This document shows positions 25,082-34,391 of a stretch of 50,639 nucleotides of DNA, piece by piece (position 1 is the first letter of the stretch; every line of letters starts with the position of its first letter). The notes beneath the pieces were generated by a model. It was not told the DNA's origin. It made no database searches and was given only the letters and a program-made list of their open reading frames with translations. The position numbers were made by a program, and so were the translations under genes. Location of the stretch: positions 1 through 50,639 of the forward strand of contig JAGCGH010000022.1 of assembly GCA_017649705.1 (NCBI GenBank), given 5' to 3'. This DNA is from a bacterium. GTDB lineage: Bacteria > Auribacterota > UBA3054.

Positions 25082-25171
25082 ATGCCTTGTGGACGCAAGA
25101 TGCGCAAATCAAAAATGAACAAGCATAAGCGTAAAAAACGCTTACGCAAGAACCGCCAGAAGAACAAATAA
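25082..25171 (+). CDS. Small ribosomal protein of the mS38/bS22 (AURKAIP1/COX24) type, 29 residues
   Basis: A 29-residue, highly basic protein, MPCGRKMRKSKMNKHKRK at the start then KKRLRKNRQK near the end. The pattern KMNKHKRKKRLRKNR matches the AURKAIP1/COX24 (mS38) domain, whose short bacterial members (for example mycobacterial bS22) bind the small ribosomal subunit; similar 'MPCGKK' proteins occur in Bacteroidota and related phyla. AGGAG at 25069-25073 lies 8 bases before the ATG. It is monocistronic, with its own promoter and a perfect terminator at 25219-25250. It is shorter than most gene callers accept. Confidence 0.85.
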   Translation: MPCGRKMRKSKMNKHKRKKRLRKNRQKNK

Positions 25172-25218
25172 TCGGCCGGTTTTTGGTTCGCCTGCCTATA
25201 GGCTAGTATAGGATAATC

Positions 25219-25250
25219 GAAGCCGCGCCAAGAGCGCGGCTTCTTTTTTT
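25219..25250 (+). terminator. Rho-independent terminator of the small ribosomal gene
   Basis: Perfect 10-bp stem (25219-25228 with 25234-25243), 5-base loop, then seven T residues. It ends 5 bases before the ispE ATG. Confidence 0.93.
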
Positions 25251-25255
25251 ACCTT

Positions 25256-26104
25256 ATGCCTTACTGCTGCCCCGCTAAAGTCAACCTTTTTCTTTCTGTC
25301 GACGGGCTTCTGCCCGGCGGCTTCCACGCCATCTCGACCGTCATGCAGAGAATAGGGCTTTGCGACGAACTGGAAGCGAAGGTCCGCTCCGACGGGAAGC
25401 TCACCCTCGCGAGGGATATCCCGGCGACTGCCGATTCCGAGGACGACCTTGTCATGAAGAGCGCGAAACTTTTGAGGGATTATTCCGGAAAGAAGGAGCT
25501 GGGCGCCGATCTTCTCCTGAAAAAAAGGATCCCGACTGGCGCCGGCTTGGGCGGCGGTTCCAGCGACGCGGCCGGAACGCTGGTCTTCCTCAACGAGCTC
25601 TGGAAGCTTGAGCTGAGAAAGGAAGAGCTTTTTTCTTTGGCGCTTGCCCTAGGTTCGGACGTGGCTTTTTTCCTGGGCCCTCCGGCGGCGCTCTGCAAGG
25701 GAAGAGGGGAAGTCATAACGGAGCTTGCGCCGAGGGAGCTTTTCCTCGCGGTCGTGAAACCGAAGGAGAGTCTGCCGACCGCGGCGGTCTACCGCAAGTA
25801 TGATGAAAGAGAAAGGGTATCCCTTTCTCCTAAGGCTTTTCTTAAAGCGTATGAAAGCGGAAGCTGGACTGACGTCGGCGCGGCTCTTGGCAACGCCCTG
25901 AAAGATCCCGCCGCGGAGCTGGAGTCCAAGGTCGGTCTCGTCGGAAAGATGATGGAAACTTACACGCCATACGTCTCCATGAGCGGCAGCGGCAGCGCTT
26001 TCTTCGGGCTTTTCAAAGATCTTGCGGCGGCCGCTGAGGCCGCTTCCAAAATTGGGAACGCGTATCCGGAATTTACAGTCTGCGCGGCCAAAACGCTCAC
26101 ATGA
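25256..26104 (+). CDS. ispE: 4-diphosphocytidyl-2-C-methyl-D-erythritol kinase
   Basis: A 282-residue GHMP kinase of the MEP isoprenoid pathway, supplying precursors for the UppS product encoded at 32.7 kb. Features: CCPAKVNLFLSVDGLLPGGFH at the N-terminus (substrate loop), the ATP-binding glycine loop PTGAGLGGGSSDAAGT and LGSDVAFFL, and C-terminal SMSGSGSAFFGLF. Length is normal. The start is close to the upstream terminator (5 bases) with no ribosome-binding site; no alternative in-frame start is visible upstream. Expression may rely on read-through or a very short leader. Confidence 0.95.
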   Translation: MPYCCPAKVNLFLSVDGLLPGGFHAISTVMQRIGLCDELEAKVRSDGKLTLARDIPATADSEDDLVMKSAKLLRDYSGKKELGADLLLKKRIPTGAGLGGGSSDAAGTLVFLNELWKLELRKEELFSLALALGSDVAFFLGPPAALCKGRGEVITELAPRELFLAVVKPKESLPTAAVYRKYDERERVSLSPKAFLKAYESGSWTDVGAALGNALKDPAAELESKVGLVGKMMETYTPYVSMSGSGSAFFGLFKDLAAAAEAASKIGNAYPEFTVCAAKTLT

Positions 26105-26114
26105 ACATCTTAAG

Positions 26115-27668
26115 ATGAAAAAATTCTTTCTGTTTATTCTGATCCTTATCGCGCTGGCTGCCGCCGGGCTCTACTTTGTTTTCCATAACCCGATGTACGT
26201 TCTGAAGAACGTGCCGGGACTTTCCATAGAGGAGATATCCCTTAACCTTTGGCCGCCCGGCGTCAAGGTGAAAAACGCCAGTTACACGAACGAGGCGTTT
26301 TTCCTTTCGGCCGACCACGCGGTCATAGGCGCGACCATACATTCCTTCAAGGGAATGAGGGAGAAAGACCCCCAGGCCTGCTTTATAGACGCCTACGTTT
26401 CCAACGCTGTCTTCGAAATCGCTGACAGCTCTAAGGAAGAAGAGGACTCTTCGCCCAGAAATTACGAGGAGCTTATAAGGACGCCTTTCCTTTTTAACGT
26501 CAGCTTTGACGGCGTGAAAGTCCGCCTGAACGAGCCTAAGATTACGCTCACATTGTCCGGAAGGCTTGCCAACGCCTACGAGGGAAGCCATTATTCGCTG
26601 ACAGGCTCTGTTTTCACGGCCGTTTCCGAAACTTTGATGCCATCTGAAGGCGAGAACACAAAGCTTGTTTTGACCGGAGGATTGGACGGGAACATCGTGA
26701 AGTTGGAGTGCAAGGGAAAGAGCACGGGCGAGATATTGGACCTGGCCGGGATGGACCGCAGGACCGTCTATATGGACGAAGTGAAGTCGACCATGAATTT
26801 CAGCTCCCGCGTGGACTGGAGACTTTTGAGGAACGCCTATCCCAAGGATCTTCCCCAGGCGTTTACAAACATAAGCTCCAAGCTCGCCATGCGGATCAAA
26901 AACATGGAGGCTATGATGGGGAAGATCATAGTCACGAATTTAACCCTCAGGGCCGATCTCAAGACCGAAAATTTCCTGAACGAAAGGGCCAACTACACTT
27001 CCCAGGCCTCCTGGCTTTTCCACACCATAAAGGGCGGCTTCGACTGCTCCTGCAGCGCCATAGTCTTAACGAACCTGGCGCCGCACACGATAGAGCTCAG
27101 GGAATCGAAAGCGGTGACTTACCTGAAGAAGAACGGTCTTGTCTTAAGCAACCTTTACCTTTCCACCATGCGCGGACAGTTCACCGGCCGCGCCGACATT
27201 TCCTCCAGGAAAGTCCAGGGTCAGGATTCCTATCTGCCGTACCTTGAGCTTGACCTCAAGAGCCAGGATATCGACATCGGCCTCTTCTGCGACCTTTTCG
27301 ACCTGAAGCAGAACCGTATGGACGGAAGATTGAGCGGGGAGCTGCACACGGCGGTTTTCGGCAAATACGTTAAGGCGCTGAAAGGGAAACTGTACGCCGA
27401 CGAACAGGGGACTTTCACCCTCGGGCAGGCCGAGACGTACCTGCAGGGCATGGAGGCGGGGTACGGGAAAGACGTCGCGAACATCCTTGCTTCCCGTTTG
27501 AAAAAGTATCCTTATAAGACGGCCTCCGTGGAGCTCGCCTACGAGAACAAGGTGACGATAGTGACCTTCGACCTCGAGGGCGCCAACGACAACAGCCATA
27601 TCAAGCTTCCCGTCCACCTCCATTCTTCCTGGATGGATCTGCTTGACCTGGCGAAGCAGTTCAAATAG
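26115..27668 (+). CDS. AsmA-like / membrane-anchored exported protein
   Basis: A 517-residue protein with one N-terminal helix (FFLFILILIALAAAGLYFVF) and a long periplasmic part of alternating beta segments (LSLNLWPPGVKVKNASYTN-type), ending in an amphipathic helix-rich piece. The pattern (NVPGLSIEEISLNLWPPGVKVKNA, then repeated strands) resembles AsmA-type proteins that bridge the envelope, but the match is by layout rather than a firm motif. I chose the ATG at 26115; an upstream ATG at 26022 would lie inside ispE and add a non-hydrophobic leader. It begins 10 bases after ispE and is followed 3 bases later by another exported protein. Confidence 0.62.
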   Translation: MKKFFLFILILIALAAAGLYFVFHNPMYVLKNVPGLSIEEISLNLWPPGVKVKNASYTNEAFFLSADHAVIGATIHSFKGMREKDPQACFIDAYVSNAVFEIADSSKEEEDSSPRNYEELIRTPFLFNVSFDGVKVRLNEPKITLTLSGRLANAYEGSHYSLTGSVFTAVSETLMPSEGENTKLVLTGGLDGNIVKLECKGKSTGEILDLAGMDRRTVYMDEVKSTMNFSSRVDWRLLRNAYPKDLPQAFTNISSKLAMRIKNMEAMMGKIIVTNLTLRADLKTENFLNERANYTSQASWLFHTIKGGFDCSCSAIVLTNLAPHTIELRESKAVTYLKKNGLVLSNLYLSTMRGQFTGRADISSRKVQGQDSYLPYLELDLKSQDIDIGLFCDLFDLKQNRMDGRLSGELHTAVFGKYVKALKGKLYADEQGTFTLGQAETYLQGMEAGYGKDVANILASRLKKYPYKTASVELAYENKVTIVTFDLEGANDNSHIKLPVHLHSSWMDLLDLAKQFK

Positions 27669-27671
27669 GCT

Positions 27672-28274
27672 ATGAAAAAAGTTTTTATTTCCATCATCAT
27701 TCTGACCGCCCTCGTTCTCTTCGGCATAAAGCTCTATTACAGCGAACAGCTGAAGATCGCCTGGAACCGCCCTAAGTATCTCTACGACGGGCGCCACTAT
27801 CTGACGGGGGACGAGAAGAGCGCCCTTATGCTGGTCAGGAACGAACTTTTGGTCGGCAGGGGAGACGAAGATTCCAACCGCTGGGAAAAGGCCGTGAGAA
27901 TAGTTCCGGGCGGCGGCATAGAGATGATAGGCGAGGACAGCCTCAGTTTCAGCACTTCGAGAAAAGGGTTGCGCAGCATGCTGAAGCTGCGCCCGATGAT
28001 GAAAGAGGACGCCGCCAAGGACGAGGAAAAGCCCATAGAAGGGCGCGGAGACTGGGGCCTCTACCTTGAACGCCGGATCTATGACGGCGACGAGCTAAAA
28101 GGGCTGGAAAGGGATCTTCTCTTCGACGAGAGCGGAGCCTGCTTTATGAGACGCGCACCTGTTCCCGAAAGTATGGATTCCCCCGGAAAAGAAGGGGACA
28201 TTGCCTGCGACGACGATTACGTCTACGTTTATCACAACGGCCGCTGGCTCAGGTCGAAGCTGGAGACCTGGTAA
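27672..28274 (+). CDS. Membrane-anchored protein of unknown function
   Basis: A 200-residue protein with an uncleaved or cleavable N-terminal hydrophobic helix (VFISIIILTALVLFGIKLYY). The rest is polar, charge-rich and without a recognised domain; it ends with DDDYVYVYHNGRWLRSKLE, a beta-rich segment. It starts 3 bases after the AsmA-like gene and is followed by a terminator, so the two form the end of a transcription unit and may act together in the envelope. Confidence 0.7.
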   Translation: MKKVFISIIILTALVLFGIKLYYSEQLKIAWNRPKYLYDGRHYLTGDEKSALMLVRNELLVGRGDEDSNRWEKAVRIVPGGGIEMIGEDSLSFSTSRKGLRSMLKLRPMMKEDAAKDEEKPIEGRGDWGLYLERRIYDGDELKGLERDLLFDESGACFMRRAPVPESMDSPGKEGDIACDDDYVYVYHNGRWLRSKLETW

Positions 28275-28278
28275 AAGG

Positions 28279-28304
28279 AAGCGCCTCGGGAGAGGCGCTT
28301 TTTT
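28279..28304 (+). terminator. Rho-independent terminator
   Basis: Stem of 9 bp (28279-28287 with 28292-28300), 4-base loop, then TTTTCTTT. It closes the ispE-AsmA-like unit and isolates it from the clpP promoter. Confidence 0.9.
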
Positions 28305-28344
28305 CTTTCCTTTTAAATGTCATGTTTTTCGCGCGTTTTCCCTG

Positions 28345-28373
28345 TTGCCCGAAGGACGCGAAAAAGGTATAAT
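28345..28373 (+). promoter_or_regulatory. Promoter of the clpP-clpX-lon run
   Basis: TTGCCC at 28345-28350, a 17-base spacer and TATAAT at 28368-28373. Predicted leader of about 30 bases with AGGAG at 28401-28405 before the clpP ATG. No heat-shock CIRCE element or sigma-32-like promoter was noticed. Confidence 0.75.
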
Positions 28374-28409
28374 AAATTAATAATCTAAAAATATAAAATT
28401 AGGAGTATT

Positions 28410-29009
28410 ATGAACAATTACGTTTACCCCACCGTTATTGAGAACACCGGCAACGGCGAGCGCCAGTATGACATTTTTTCGCGTCTTTTGATGGACCGTA
28501 TTATCTTTTTGAGCGGACCCGTGCACGACGAAATGGCCAACGCCATAGTGGCGCAGTTCCTGCTTCTGGCTTCCCAGGACCCCGAGAAGGACATCAACCT
28601 TTATATAAATTCCCCCGGCGGCAGCGTGATCGCCGGGCTGGCCATCCTCGACACCATGCGCTTCATCCGCTGCGACGTCCGGACCTACTGCATCGGCCAG
28701 GCCTGCAGCATGGGAGCCCTGCTTCTGGGCGCCGGCACCAAGGGCAAGCGCTTCGCCCTGCCCAACTCCCGCATCATGATCCACCAGCTGTCCGGCGGGT
28801 TCGAGGGCACCGCCCCCGACATGGCCGTGCAGGCTAAGGAAATTTTCAAAATGAGCGACAATCTCAACTCCATCCTGGCCGGCTGCTGCGGAAAGACGGC
28901 GGAGGAAGTCGCCAGGGACACCGAGAGAGACCATTTCATGACGGCCCAGGAAGCCGTGGCCTACGGCCTCATAGACAAGGTGGTCGAAAACTCCAAGGAA
29001 ATCAAATGA
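28410..29009 (+). CDS. clpP: ATP-dependent Clp protease proteolytic subunit
   Basis: A 199-residue serine protease that forms the tetradecameric chamber fed by ClpX. The catalytic Ser100 lies in [11 protein letters not shown] and His125 in [11 protein letters not shown]; the C-terminal [23 protein letters not shown] carries the acidic member of the triad. INSPGGSV is a further conserved block. Length is normal with a short propeptide. The stop overlaps clpX by 4 bases (ATGA). Confidence 0.98.
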   Translation: MNNYVYPTVIENTGNGERQYDIFSRLLMDRIIFLSGPVHDEMANAIVAQFLLLASQDPEKDINLYINSPGGSVIAGLAILDTMRFIRCDVRTYCIGQACSMGALLLGAGTKGKRFALPNSRIMIHQLSGGFEGTAPDMAVQAKEIFKMSDNLNSILAGCCGKTAEEVARDTERDHFMTAQEAVAYGLIDKVVENSKEIK

Positions 29010-30286
29010 GCGAAAACGGCGGCAATAGAAAGAAAAGGCCGCCCAGCGCCCCGCCCGTCTGCTCTTTCTGCGGACGCGAGGCCAGCGGAAAGCGGCCGGT
29101 CATAGAAGGCGTTTACGACGACGATGTCTTCATCTGCTCCGAGTGCGCGGCCATCTGCGCCTCCATCGGCAAGGAGTCGGCCCCCTTCGAGGGGAATGTC
29201 AGCCTGAGGACGCCCGCGGAGATCAAGAAATATCTCGACGATTACGTCATCGGCCAGGACCGGGCCAAAAGGTCCATCGCCGTAGCCGTTTTCACCCATT
29301 ACCTCAGGCTGCAGACTTTCATGCGGAACAAGGGGAAGGGCGGGCCGGTCAAAAAGATGTCCGATATCCCGGCCCCAGAGGATAACGACGTGGAGCTGGA
29401 CAAGAGCAACATGCTGGTCATCGGCTCCACCGGCACGGGCAAGACGCTTCTGGCCAAGACGCTGGCCAGGATGATGAACGTGCCCTTCGCCATCTCCGAC
29501 GCCACCACGCTGACCCAGGCGGGCTACGTGGGCGAGGACGTGGAGAACGTTATTTTGCAGCTTTTGCAGAACGCCGACTTCAACGTGCCTAGGGCGGAGT
29601 GGGGAATAGTTTACATCGACGAGATCGACAAGATCAAAAAGACCGGCGACAACGTTTCCATCACCAGGGACGTTTCCGGCGAGGGCGTGCAGCAGGCGCT
29701 TCTCAAGATAATCGAGGGCACCGTCTGCAACGTGCCGCCCAAAGGCGGCAGGAAGCACCCCCTGGAGGAATACATCAAGGTGGACACCACCAACATCCTC
29801 TTCATCTGCGGCGGCGCCTTCAACGGCCTTGAGACCCTGATCTCCCGGAGGCTGGGCAAGGGCAAAGTGGGCTTCGGCAACGCCAAGATCGGCCCGCGGT
29901 CCGGCGACGCGCTTCTGTCGCAGGTCACCGGTGAGGATCTGATCTCGTACGGCATGATCCCCGAATTCATAGGGCGTCTTCCGGTCACGGTCTCCCTGAA
30001 TGATCTGAAGAAGGAAGACCTGGTGAGGATCCTGACGGAACCCAAGAACGCCATCGTGCGCCAGTACCAGAGGCTCTTCGAGATCAACGGCAAGAAGCTG
30101 ACCTTTACGCAGGACGCCCTGGAGTGGATAGCGGAAAAGGCCATCGAGAAAAAGACCGGCGCCAGGGGACTGCGCGCCATAATAGAAAATTTCATGACTT
30201 CTCTCATTTACGATCTTCCTGAAAGATCTTCCCCCGCGGAATACGTCATCACTTCGGAGGATCTGAAAAAAGGAGAAGCTGTTTGA
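29006..30286 (+). CDS. clpX: ATP-dependent Clp protease ATP-binding subunit ClpX
   Basis: A 426-residue AAA+ unfoldase. The N-terminal C4 zinc-binding domain is at about 19-51 ([10 protein letters not shown] and ICSECAAIC). Walker A is [15 protein letters not shown], Walker [11 protein letters not shown], and [19 protein letters not shown] and the sensor FIGRLPVTV are typical. It delivers substrates to ClpP, encoded just upstream. A four-base TTGA overlap leads into lon. Confidence 0.98.
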   Translation: MSENGGNRKKRPPSAPPVCSFCGREASGKRPVIEGVYDDDVFICSECAAICASIGKESAPFEGNVSLRTPAEIKKYLDDYVIGQDRAKRSIAVAVFTHYLRLQTFMRNKGKGGPVKKMSDIPAPEDNDVELDKSNMLVIGSTGTGKTLLAKTLARMMNVPFAISDATTLTQAGYVGEDVENVILQLLQNADFNVPRAEWGIVYIDEIDKIKKTGDNVSITRDVSGEGVQQALLKIIEGTVCNVPPKGGRKHPLEEYIKVDTTNILFICGGAFNGLETLISRRLGKGKVGFGNAKIGPRSGDALLSQVTGEDLISYGMIPEFIGRLPVTVSLNDLKKEDLVRILTEPKNAIVRQYQRLFEINGKKLTFTQDALEWIAEKAIEKKTGARGLRAIIENFMTSLIYDLPERSSPAEYVITSEDLKKGEAV

Positions 30287-32727
30287 GTATGGATAAAAAG
30301 AAAGAAAACATTTCGAAAAAAGAAGAGACCAACCTTCCGGACCTGCTTCCCATGATCCCCGTCAGGGATCTTGTGACCTGCCCGCATCTGGTGAGCCCCA
30401 TCCTGGTGGGCCGCCCCGGATCGATCAGATCTTTGGAAATGGCCCAGGAGAAAGACAAGCTGATCTTCATCTGCACCCAGCGCCGGGAGCAGACGGAGGA
30501 TCCCAGGCAGCGGGACCTTTATCCCATAGGCACCGTCGCCAGGATCCTGCAGATACTCCGCCAGGACGAAACGGTCAGCATTTTGGTGGAGGGCATAGAG
30601 TGCGGCAGGCTCGTGAAGCTGATCAACCGCCCCTTCAACCAGGCGCTGATAGAAAAGCATGAACTGGAGAACGATCTTACGGAGACGGAAATGACTGGCA
30701 TGCGCCGGGCGGCGCTCCAGCTTTTCTCGGATTACGTCTCCAAGAACCCCAGGCTCTCTGACGAATTGACGCGGACTTTGTCCGGAGAGAACGACAGCAT
30801 AAGATTCTTCTACTTGGCCATAGGCAATCTTCTCGTCAGGAACGAGGATAAGATGAAGCTTCTGGAATGCAGCTCCCTCAAAGCCGGCTACAGGCTTCTC
30901 TGCGAGCTCCTCTCCAGGGAAATAGAGCTTCTGAACGTGGAGCACAAGATCCTGGGCGAAGTCAGGCACCGCATCGACGAGCAGCAGAAATCTTATTTCC
31001 TGAACGAGCAGATAAGGGCTATCGAGAAGGAGCTCGGCAAAAAGGCCTACAGCGAGGCGGACGATTACACATCCCTTTTCGCGAAGACGAAGCTTCCCGC
31101 CAACGTCAGGGAAGCGGCGGAAAAGGAACTGCAGAAGCTTGACCACATGGCGCCCTTCAGCCCGGAATCCACTGTGGTGAGAAATTATCTGGACTGGATC
31201 TTCGACATCCCCTGGGGACAATACACCGAGGACAAAAAAGACATCAGGGAAGCCAGGGCCGTCCTGGACCGCTCCCACCACGGCCTGAAGGAGCCCAAGG
31301 AGCGCGTCATGGAATTCCTGGCGGTCAAGATCATGAAGGAGCGCGAAAAAGGCAGGGAAGCCGGCGACGACAGCACCGTCCTTTGCCTCACGGGGCCTCC
31401 GGGAGTCGGCAAAACGACTTTGGCAAAATCCGTGGCGGAAGCCCTGGGCAGGAGATTCGTCAGGATCTCGCTGGGCGGCGTTTCCGACGAGGCCGAGATC
31501 AGGGGCCACCGCAGGACCTACATAGGCTCCATGCCGGGACGCATCGTCCAGGCGCTTAAGAAAGCCGGGACCATGAACCCGGTGATATTGCTGGACGAAA
31601 TCGACAAGATGACCATGAGCTACCACGGGGATCCCACCGCGGCGCTCCTGGAAGTCCTGGACCCCGAGCAGAACAAAGCTTTCAACGACCATTTCCTGGA
31701 AGTGGACCTCGACCTTTCCCGGATCATCTTCATCTGCACCGCCAACGTGGAGGACGCCATCCATCCCACCCTGAAGGACAGGATGGAGAAGATCGCCCTC
31801 ACCAGCTATACGGAATTGGAGAAGCTGGCCATCGCCAGGGGATATCTGTTGGAGAAACAGAGGAAGGCCAACGGACTGACCGCCCTTCCGGAGATCTCCG
31901 ACGCGGCCATTTTGCGAGTCATCCGCGACTACACCTGCGAATCGGGCGTCCGCCAGCTGGATCGGCTGCTGGCCAGCGTCATGCGCAAGCTGGCGTTGGA
32001 GGCCGTTTCCGGAGGCAAGCCCCGCGCGAAGATCGAGGAGGCGGATATCCGCAAGCTTTTGGGTACGCCCAAGGAGTTTCCCGATCTGGAGCTGCCGAAA
32101 CCCGTTCCCGGCGTGGCCGTCGGCCTGGCCTGGACCGAGGTGGGCGGAGCGATCTTGAAGATCGAGGCCCTGACCGTTAAAGGCAAAGGCGAGCTTATCC
32201 TGACCGGGCAGCTGGGGGACGTGATGCAGGAGTCCGCCCGGGCGGCCCTCACCTATGTCAGGAAAAAACTTTCCACGGAATCCAAGGACGAGAAATTTTT
32301 CGTCCAGCACGACATACATATCCACGTTCCCGAAGGCGCCATCCCCAAGGACGGGCCTTCCGCCGGCATCACCCTGGCCTGCGCCCTTTATTCCGTTATC
32401 ACCGGCGTTCCCCTGAAGGAGAAGCTGGCCATGACCGGCGAGATCACTTTGGCCGGAACGGTGCTGCCGATAGGCGGCGTTAAGGAGAAGCTTTTGGCGG
32501 CGCACCGCGCCGGCGTCAGGGAGATAATCATGCCCAAGCGCTCGGAAGCGGAGCTGGACGACGTGCCGCCGGAAGTTTTGGCGGATCTGAAGATCAACAA
32601 GGTTGAGAGCATGGACGAAGTCATTGCCATCGCTTTCCCCGTCGATCCCAAGTCCAAATTGAAAAATACCAGGACCGCCAAGGCGGCCGCAAAGAGATCT
32701 TCCAAATCCAAAACGGGGAAAAAATGA
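30283..32727 (+). CDS. lon: ATP-dependent protease La (Lon)
   Basis: An 814-residue soluble AAA+ protease. N-terminal substrate-binding LAN domain ([21 protein letters not shown]), central coiled-coil with [15 protein letters not shown], Walker [14 protein letters not shown], Walker [11 protein letters not shown], and the C-terminal protease domain with Ser693 in [11 protein letters not shown] and Lys734 in [14 protein letters not shown]. The start is debatable: TTG at 30283 overlaps the clpX stop and has AGGAG 7 bases upstream, while ATG at 30289 is 13 bases from it; I prefer the TTG. The C-terminus is a Lys-rich tail. The stop overlaps uppS. Confidence 0.97.
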   Translation: MSMDKKKENISKKEETNLPDLLPMIPVRDLVTCPHLVSPILVGRPGSIRSLEMAQEKDKLIFICTQRREQTEDPRQRDLYPIGTVARILQILRQDETVSILVEGIECGRLVKLINRPFNQALIEKHELENDLTETEMTGMRRAALQLFSDYVSKNPRLSDELTRTLSGENDSIRFFYLAIGNLLVRNEDKMKLLECSSLKAGYRLLCELLSREIELLNVEHKILGEVRHRIDEQQKSYFLNEQIRAIEKELGKKAYSEADDYTSLFAKTKLPANVREAAEKELQKLDHMAPFSPESTVVRNYLDWIFDIPWGQYTEDKKDIREARAVLDRSHHGLKEPKERVMEFLAVKIMKEREKGREAGDDSTVLCLTGPPGVGKTTLAKSVAEALGRRFVRISLGGVSDEAEIRGHRRTYIGSMPGRIVQALKKAGTMNPVILLDEIDKMTMSYHGDPTAALLEVLDPEQNKAFNDHFLEVDLDLSRIIFICTANVEDAIHPTLKDRMEKIALTSYTELEKLAIARGYLLEKQRKANGLTALPEISDAAILRVIRDYTCESGVRQLDRLLASVMRKLALEAVSGGKPRAKIEEADIRKLLGTPKEFPDLELPKPVPGVAVGLAWTEVGGAILKIEALTVKGKGELILTGQLGDVMQESARAALTYVRKKLSTESKDEKFFVQHDIHIHVPEGAIPKDGPSAGITLACALYSVITGVPLKEKLAMTGEITLAGTVLPIGGVKEKLLAAHRAGVREIIMPKRSEAELDDVPPEVLADLKINKVESMDEVIAIAFPVDPKSKLKNTRTAKAAAKRSSKSKTGKK

Positions 32728-33455
32728 CCGTAAACGACCTGGACAAAAGCAGAATACCCGCTCATCTGGCCGTCATCATGGACGGCAACGGACGCTGGGC
32801 GAAAGCCCACTCGCTTCCCACCAGACTGAAGGGCCACGAGGCGGGGGCGGAGGCGGTGCGCCGCGCCCTGAAGGCCTGCGACCTCATGGGCGTGCGCTAT
32901 CTGACGCTCTACACTTTCTCCACGGAAAACTGGAAGCGCCCGAAAGCGGAGGTGGAGGGCCTGATGGCCCTGCTCAGCCGCTTCCTGGACGCCAACGTGG
33001 AGGAGCTTAGGGAAAAGGGAATAAGGCTCAGGATCATGGGCGAAAGGGAGCCGCTGCCGGAGGCGCTTTTGGCTAAGCTCGACAAAGCCTGCGAATATAC
33101 CAGGCCCGGCCAAAAGCTGGATCTGATATTGGCCCTGAACTACGGGTCCCGTCTGGAGATCGCCCGCGCCGCCGCCAAGGCGGCCAAGGCCGCCCTGGCG
33201 GGAGAACTGGATCCGGACTCCCTGGACGAGGAGACTTTCAGCCGCTTCCTTTATCTGCCGGACGTTCCCGATCCCGAACTGATGATCAGGACCGGCGGAG
33301 AGATGAGGCTTTCCAATTTCCTTTTGTGGCAGCTTTCCTACAGCGAGCTTTACGTCACGCCTAAATTTTGGCCTGACCTCGAAACAGAAGACATAATCGC
33401 GGCGGTGGCCGCTTACCAAAAACGCGACAGGCGTTTCGGAGAGGTTTCCTTATGA
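32724..33455 (+). CDS. uppS: Undecaprenyl diphosphate synthase (cis-prenyltransferase)
   Basis: A 243-residue enzyme extending farnesyl diphosphate to the C55 carrier lipid for peptidoglycan and LPS. Motif HLAVIMDGNGRWAK carries the catalytic Asp; LTLYTFSTENWKRP, LILALNYGSR and PELMIRTGGEMRLSNFLLWQLSYSE (cut) are the remaining family regions. Overlaps lon by ATGA and cdsA by ATGA. The uppS-cdsA pair is a widespread arrangement. Confidence 0.97.
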   Translation: MTVNDLDKSRIPAHLAVIMDGNGRWAKAHSLPTRLKGHEAGAEAVRRALKACDLMGVRYLTLYTFSTENWKRPKAEVEGLMALLSRFLDANVEELREKGIRLRIMGEREPLPEALLAKLDKACEYTRPGQKLDLILALNYGSRLEIARAAAKAAKAALAGELDPDSLDEETFSRFLYLPDVPDPELMIRTGGEMRLSNFLLWQLSYSELYVTPKFWPDLETEDIIAAVAAYQKRDRRFGEVSL

Positions 33456-34366
33456 TGAAATATCGTTTGCCCAGCGCGGTCTTTTTGATCGCTCTTTTTG
33501 CCCTGGCGGTCTGGGGTATCTACAAGCCGTATCTTTTCTGGCTCCTTCCTCTCCTGGCCATGGCCTGCGTTTTCTTCGGGAGCCGCGAGATGTTCGCGAT
33601 GCTGAAGGGGTCTGAGCCTTTCGAGAAGTGGGGGCTCTTTTCCGCCCTGCTTCTGACGGCGGCGGGATATCTTTTTTTCCGCTATCCCTTTTCCCAGCGG
33701 GCCAGGGTGGTGCTGGCCTTCTCGCTGATCCTTGCTTTCATCGGCACCTTCCTGCTTCCTTTGATCATAAACAGGATAAAGGGCGCCCTTAATTCCGCGG
33801 CCGCGACGTTCCTTGTTTTGTTATACATTCCCGTGTGCTTTTCCTTCCTTCTGGGAGTGGCGCTCATAGGTTTCAGATTCACCAGCATGGACGGCCGCTT
33901 TTTCCTGCCTTACTTCGTGGCCATCGTGAAGGGCGCCGACATCGGCGCTTACTGCGTGGGGACGCTTTTCGCCAAGTCGCCCCTGGGGAACCATAAATTC
34001 GTTCCGGAGATAAGCCCCAAGAAAAGCATCGAGGGCGTGTTCGGAGGCCTTGCGCTTTCCCTGGCCGTCGGCATTCTCGGCGCCCTTTATCTTCCCGGCG
34101 TTTCCGATGCCATGCTGAAGATCGGCGGAGGAATTATGAGCAACCAGGAGCTGGGCAGGATAGTGGGCGCGGCGGTCCTGTCGCTTATACTGTGCCTTCT
34201 GGGGATCGTGGGGGATCTGGTGGAGTCCGTCTGGAAGCGCGACTCCGGCATCAAGGATTCCGGAAATTATATTCCGGGGATGGGCGGCGTCCTGGACGTG
34301 GTGGACAGCCTGCTTCTGACCGCCCCCGTCATGTACGCTTTGATATTAACCATAAGCCGTTTTTAA
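33452..34366 (+). CDS. cdsA: Phosphatidate cytidylyltransferase (CDP-diglyceride synthase)
   Basis: A 304-residue polytopic membrane enzyme making CDP-diacylglycerol from phosphatidate and CTP. About eight hydrophobic segments are visible. The C-terminal signature reads GDLVESVWKRDSGIKDSG followed by PGMGGVLDVVDSLLLTAP, a common variant of the S-x8-KR-x3-KD-x5-GHGGxxDRxD motif. Starts within uppS (ATGA; a second Met follows immediately). It supplies phospholipid precursors alongside the acyltransferase at 43.5 kb. Confidence 0.95.
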   Translation: MMKYRLPSAVFLIALFALAVWGIYKPYLFWLLPLLAMACVFFGSREMFAMLKGSEPFEKWGLFSALLLTAAGYLFFRYPFSQRARVVLAFSLILAFIGTFLLPLIINRIKGALNSAAATFLVLLYIPVCFSFLLGVALIGFRFTSMDGRFFLPYFVAIVKGADIGAYCVGTLFAKSPLGNHKFVPEISPKKSIEGVFGGLALSLAVGILGALYLPGVSDAMLKIGGGIMSNQELGRIVGAAVLSLILCLLGIVGDLVESVWKRDSGIKDSGNYIPGMGGVLDVVDSLLLTAPVMYALILTISRF

Positions 34367-34391
34367 AAACGGGATCTAAAGGAGACTGACA

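Noticed and set aside
26022..26114. Upstream start for the AsmA-like gene
   Set aside because: The extra 31 residues lie within ispE, are basic and polar, and would bury the signal-anchor helix; ATG 26115 starts right before it.
30208..32505. 765-codon open frame opposite lon
   Set aside because: Antisense shadow of Lon, with no domain of its own.
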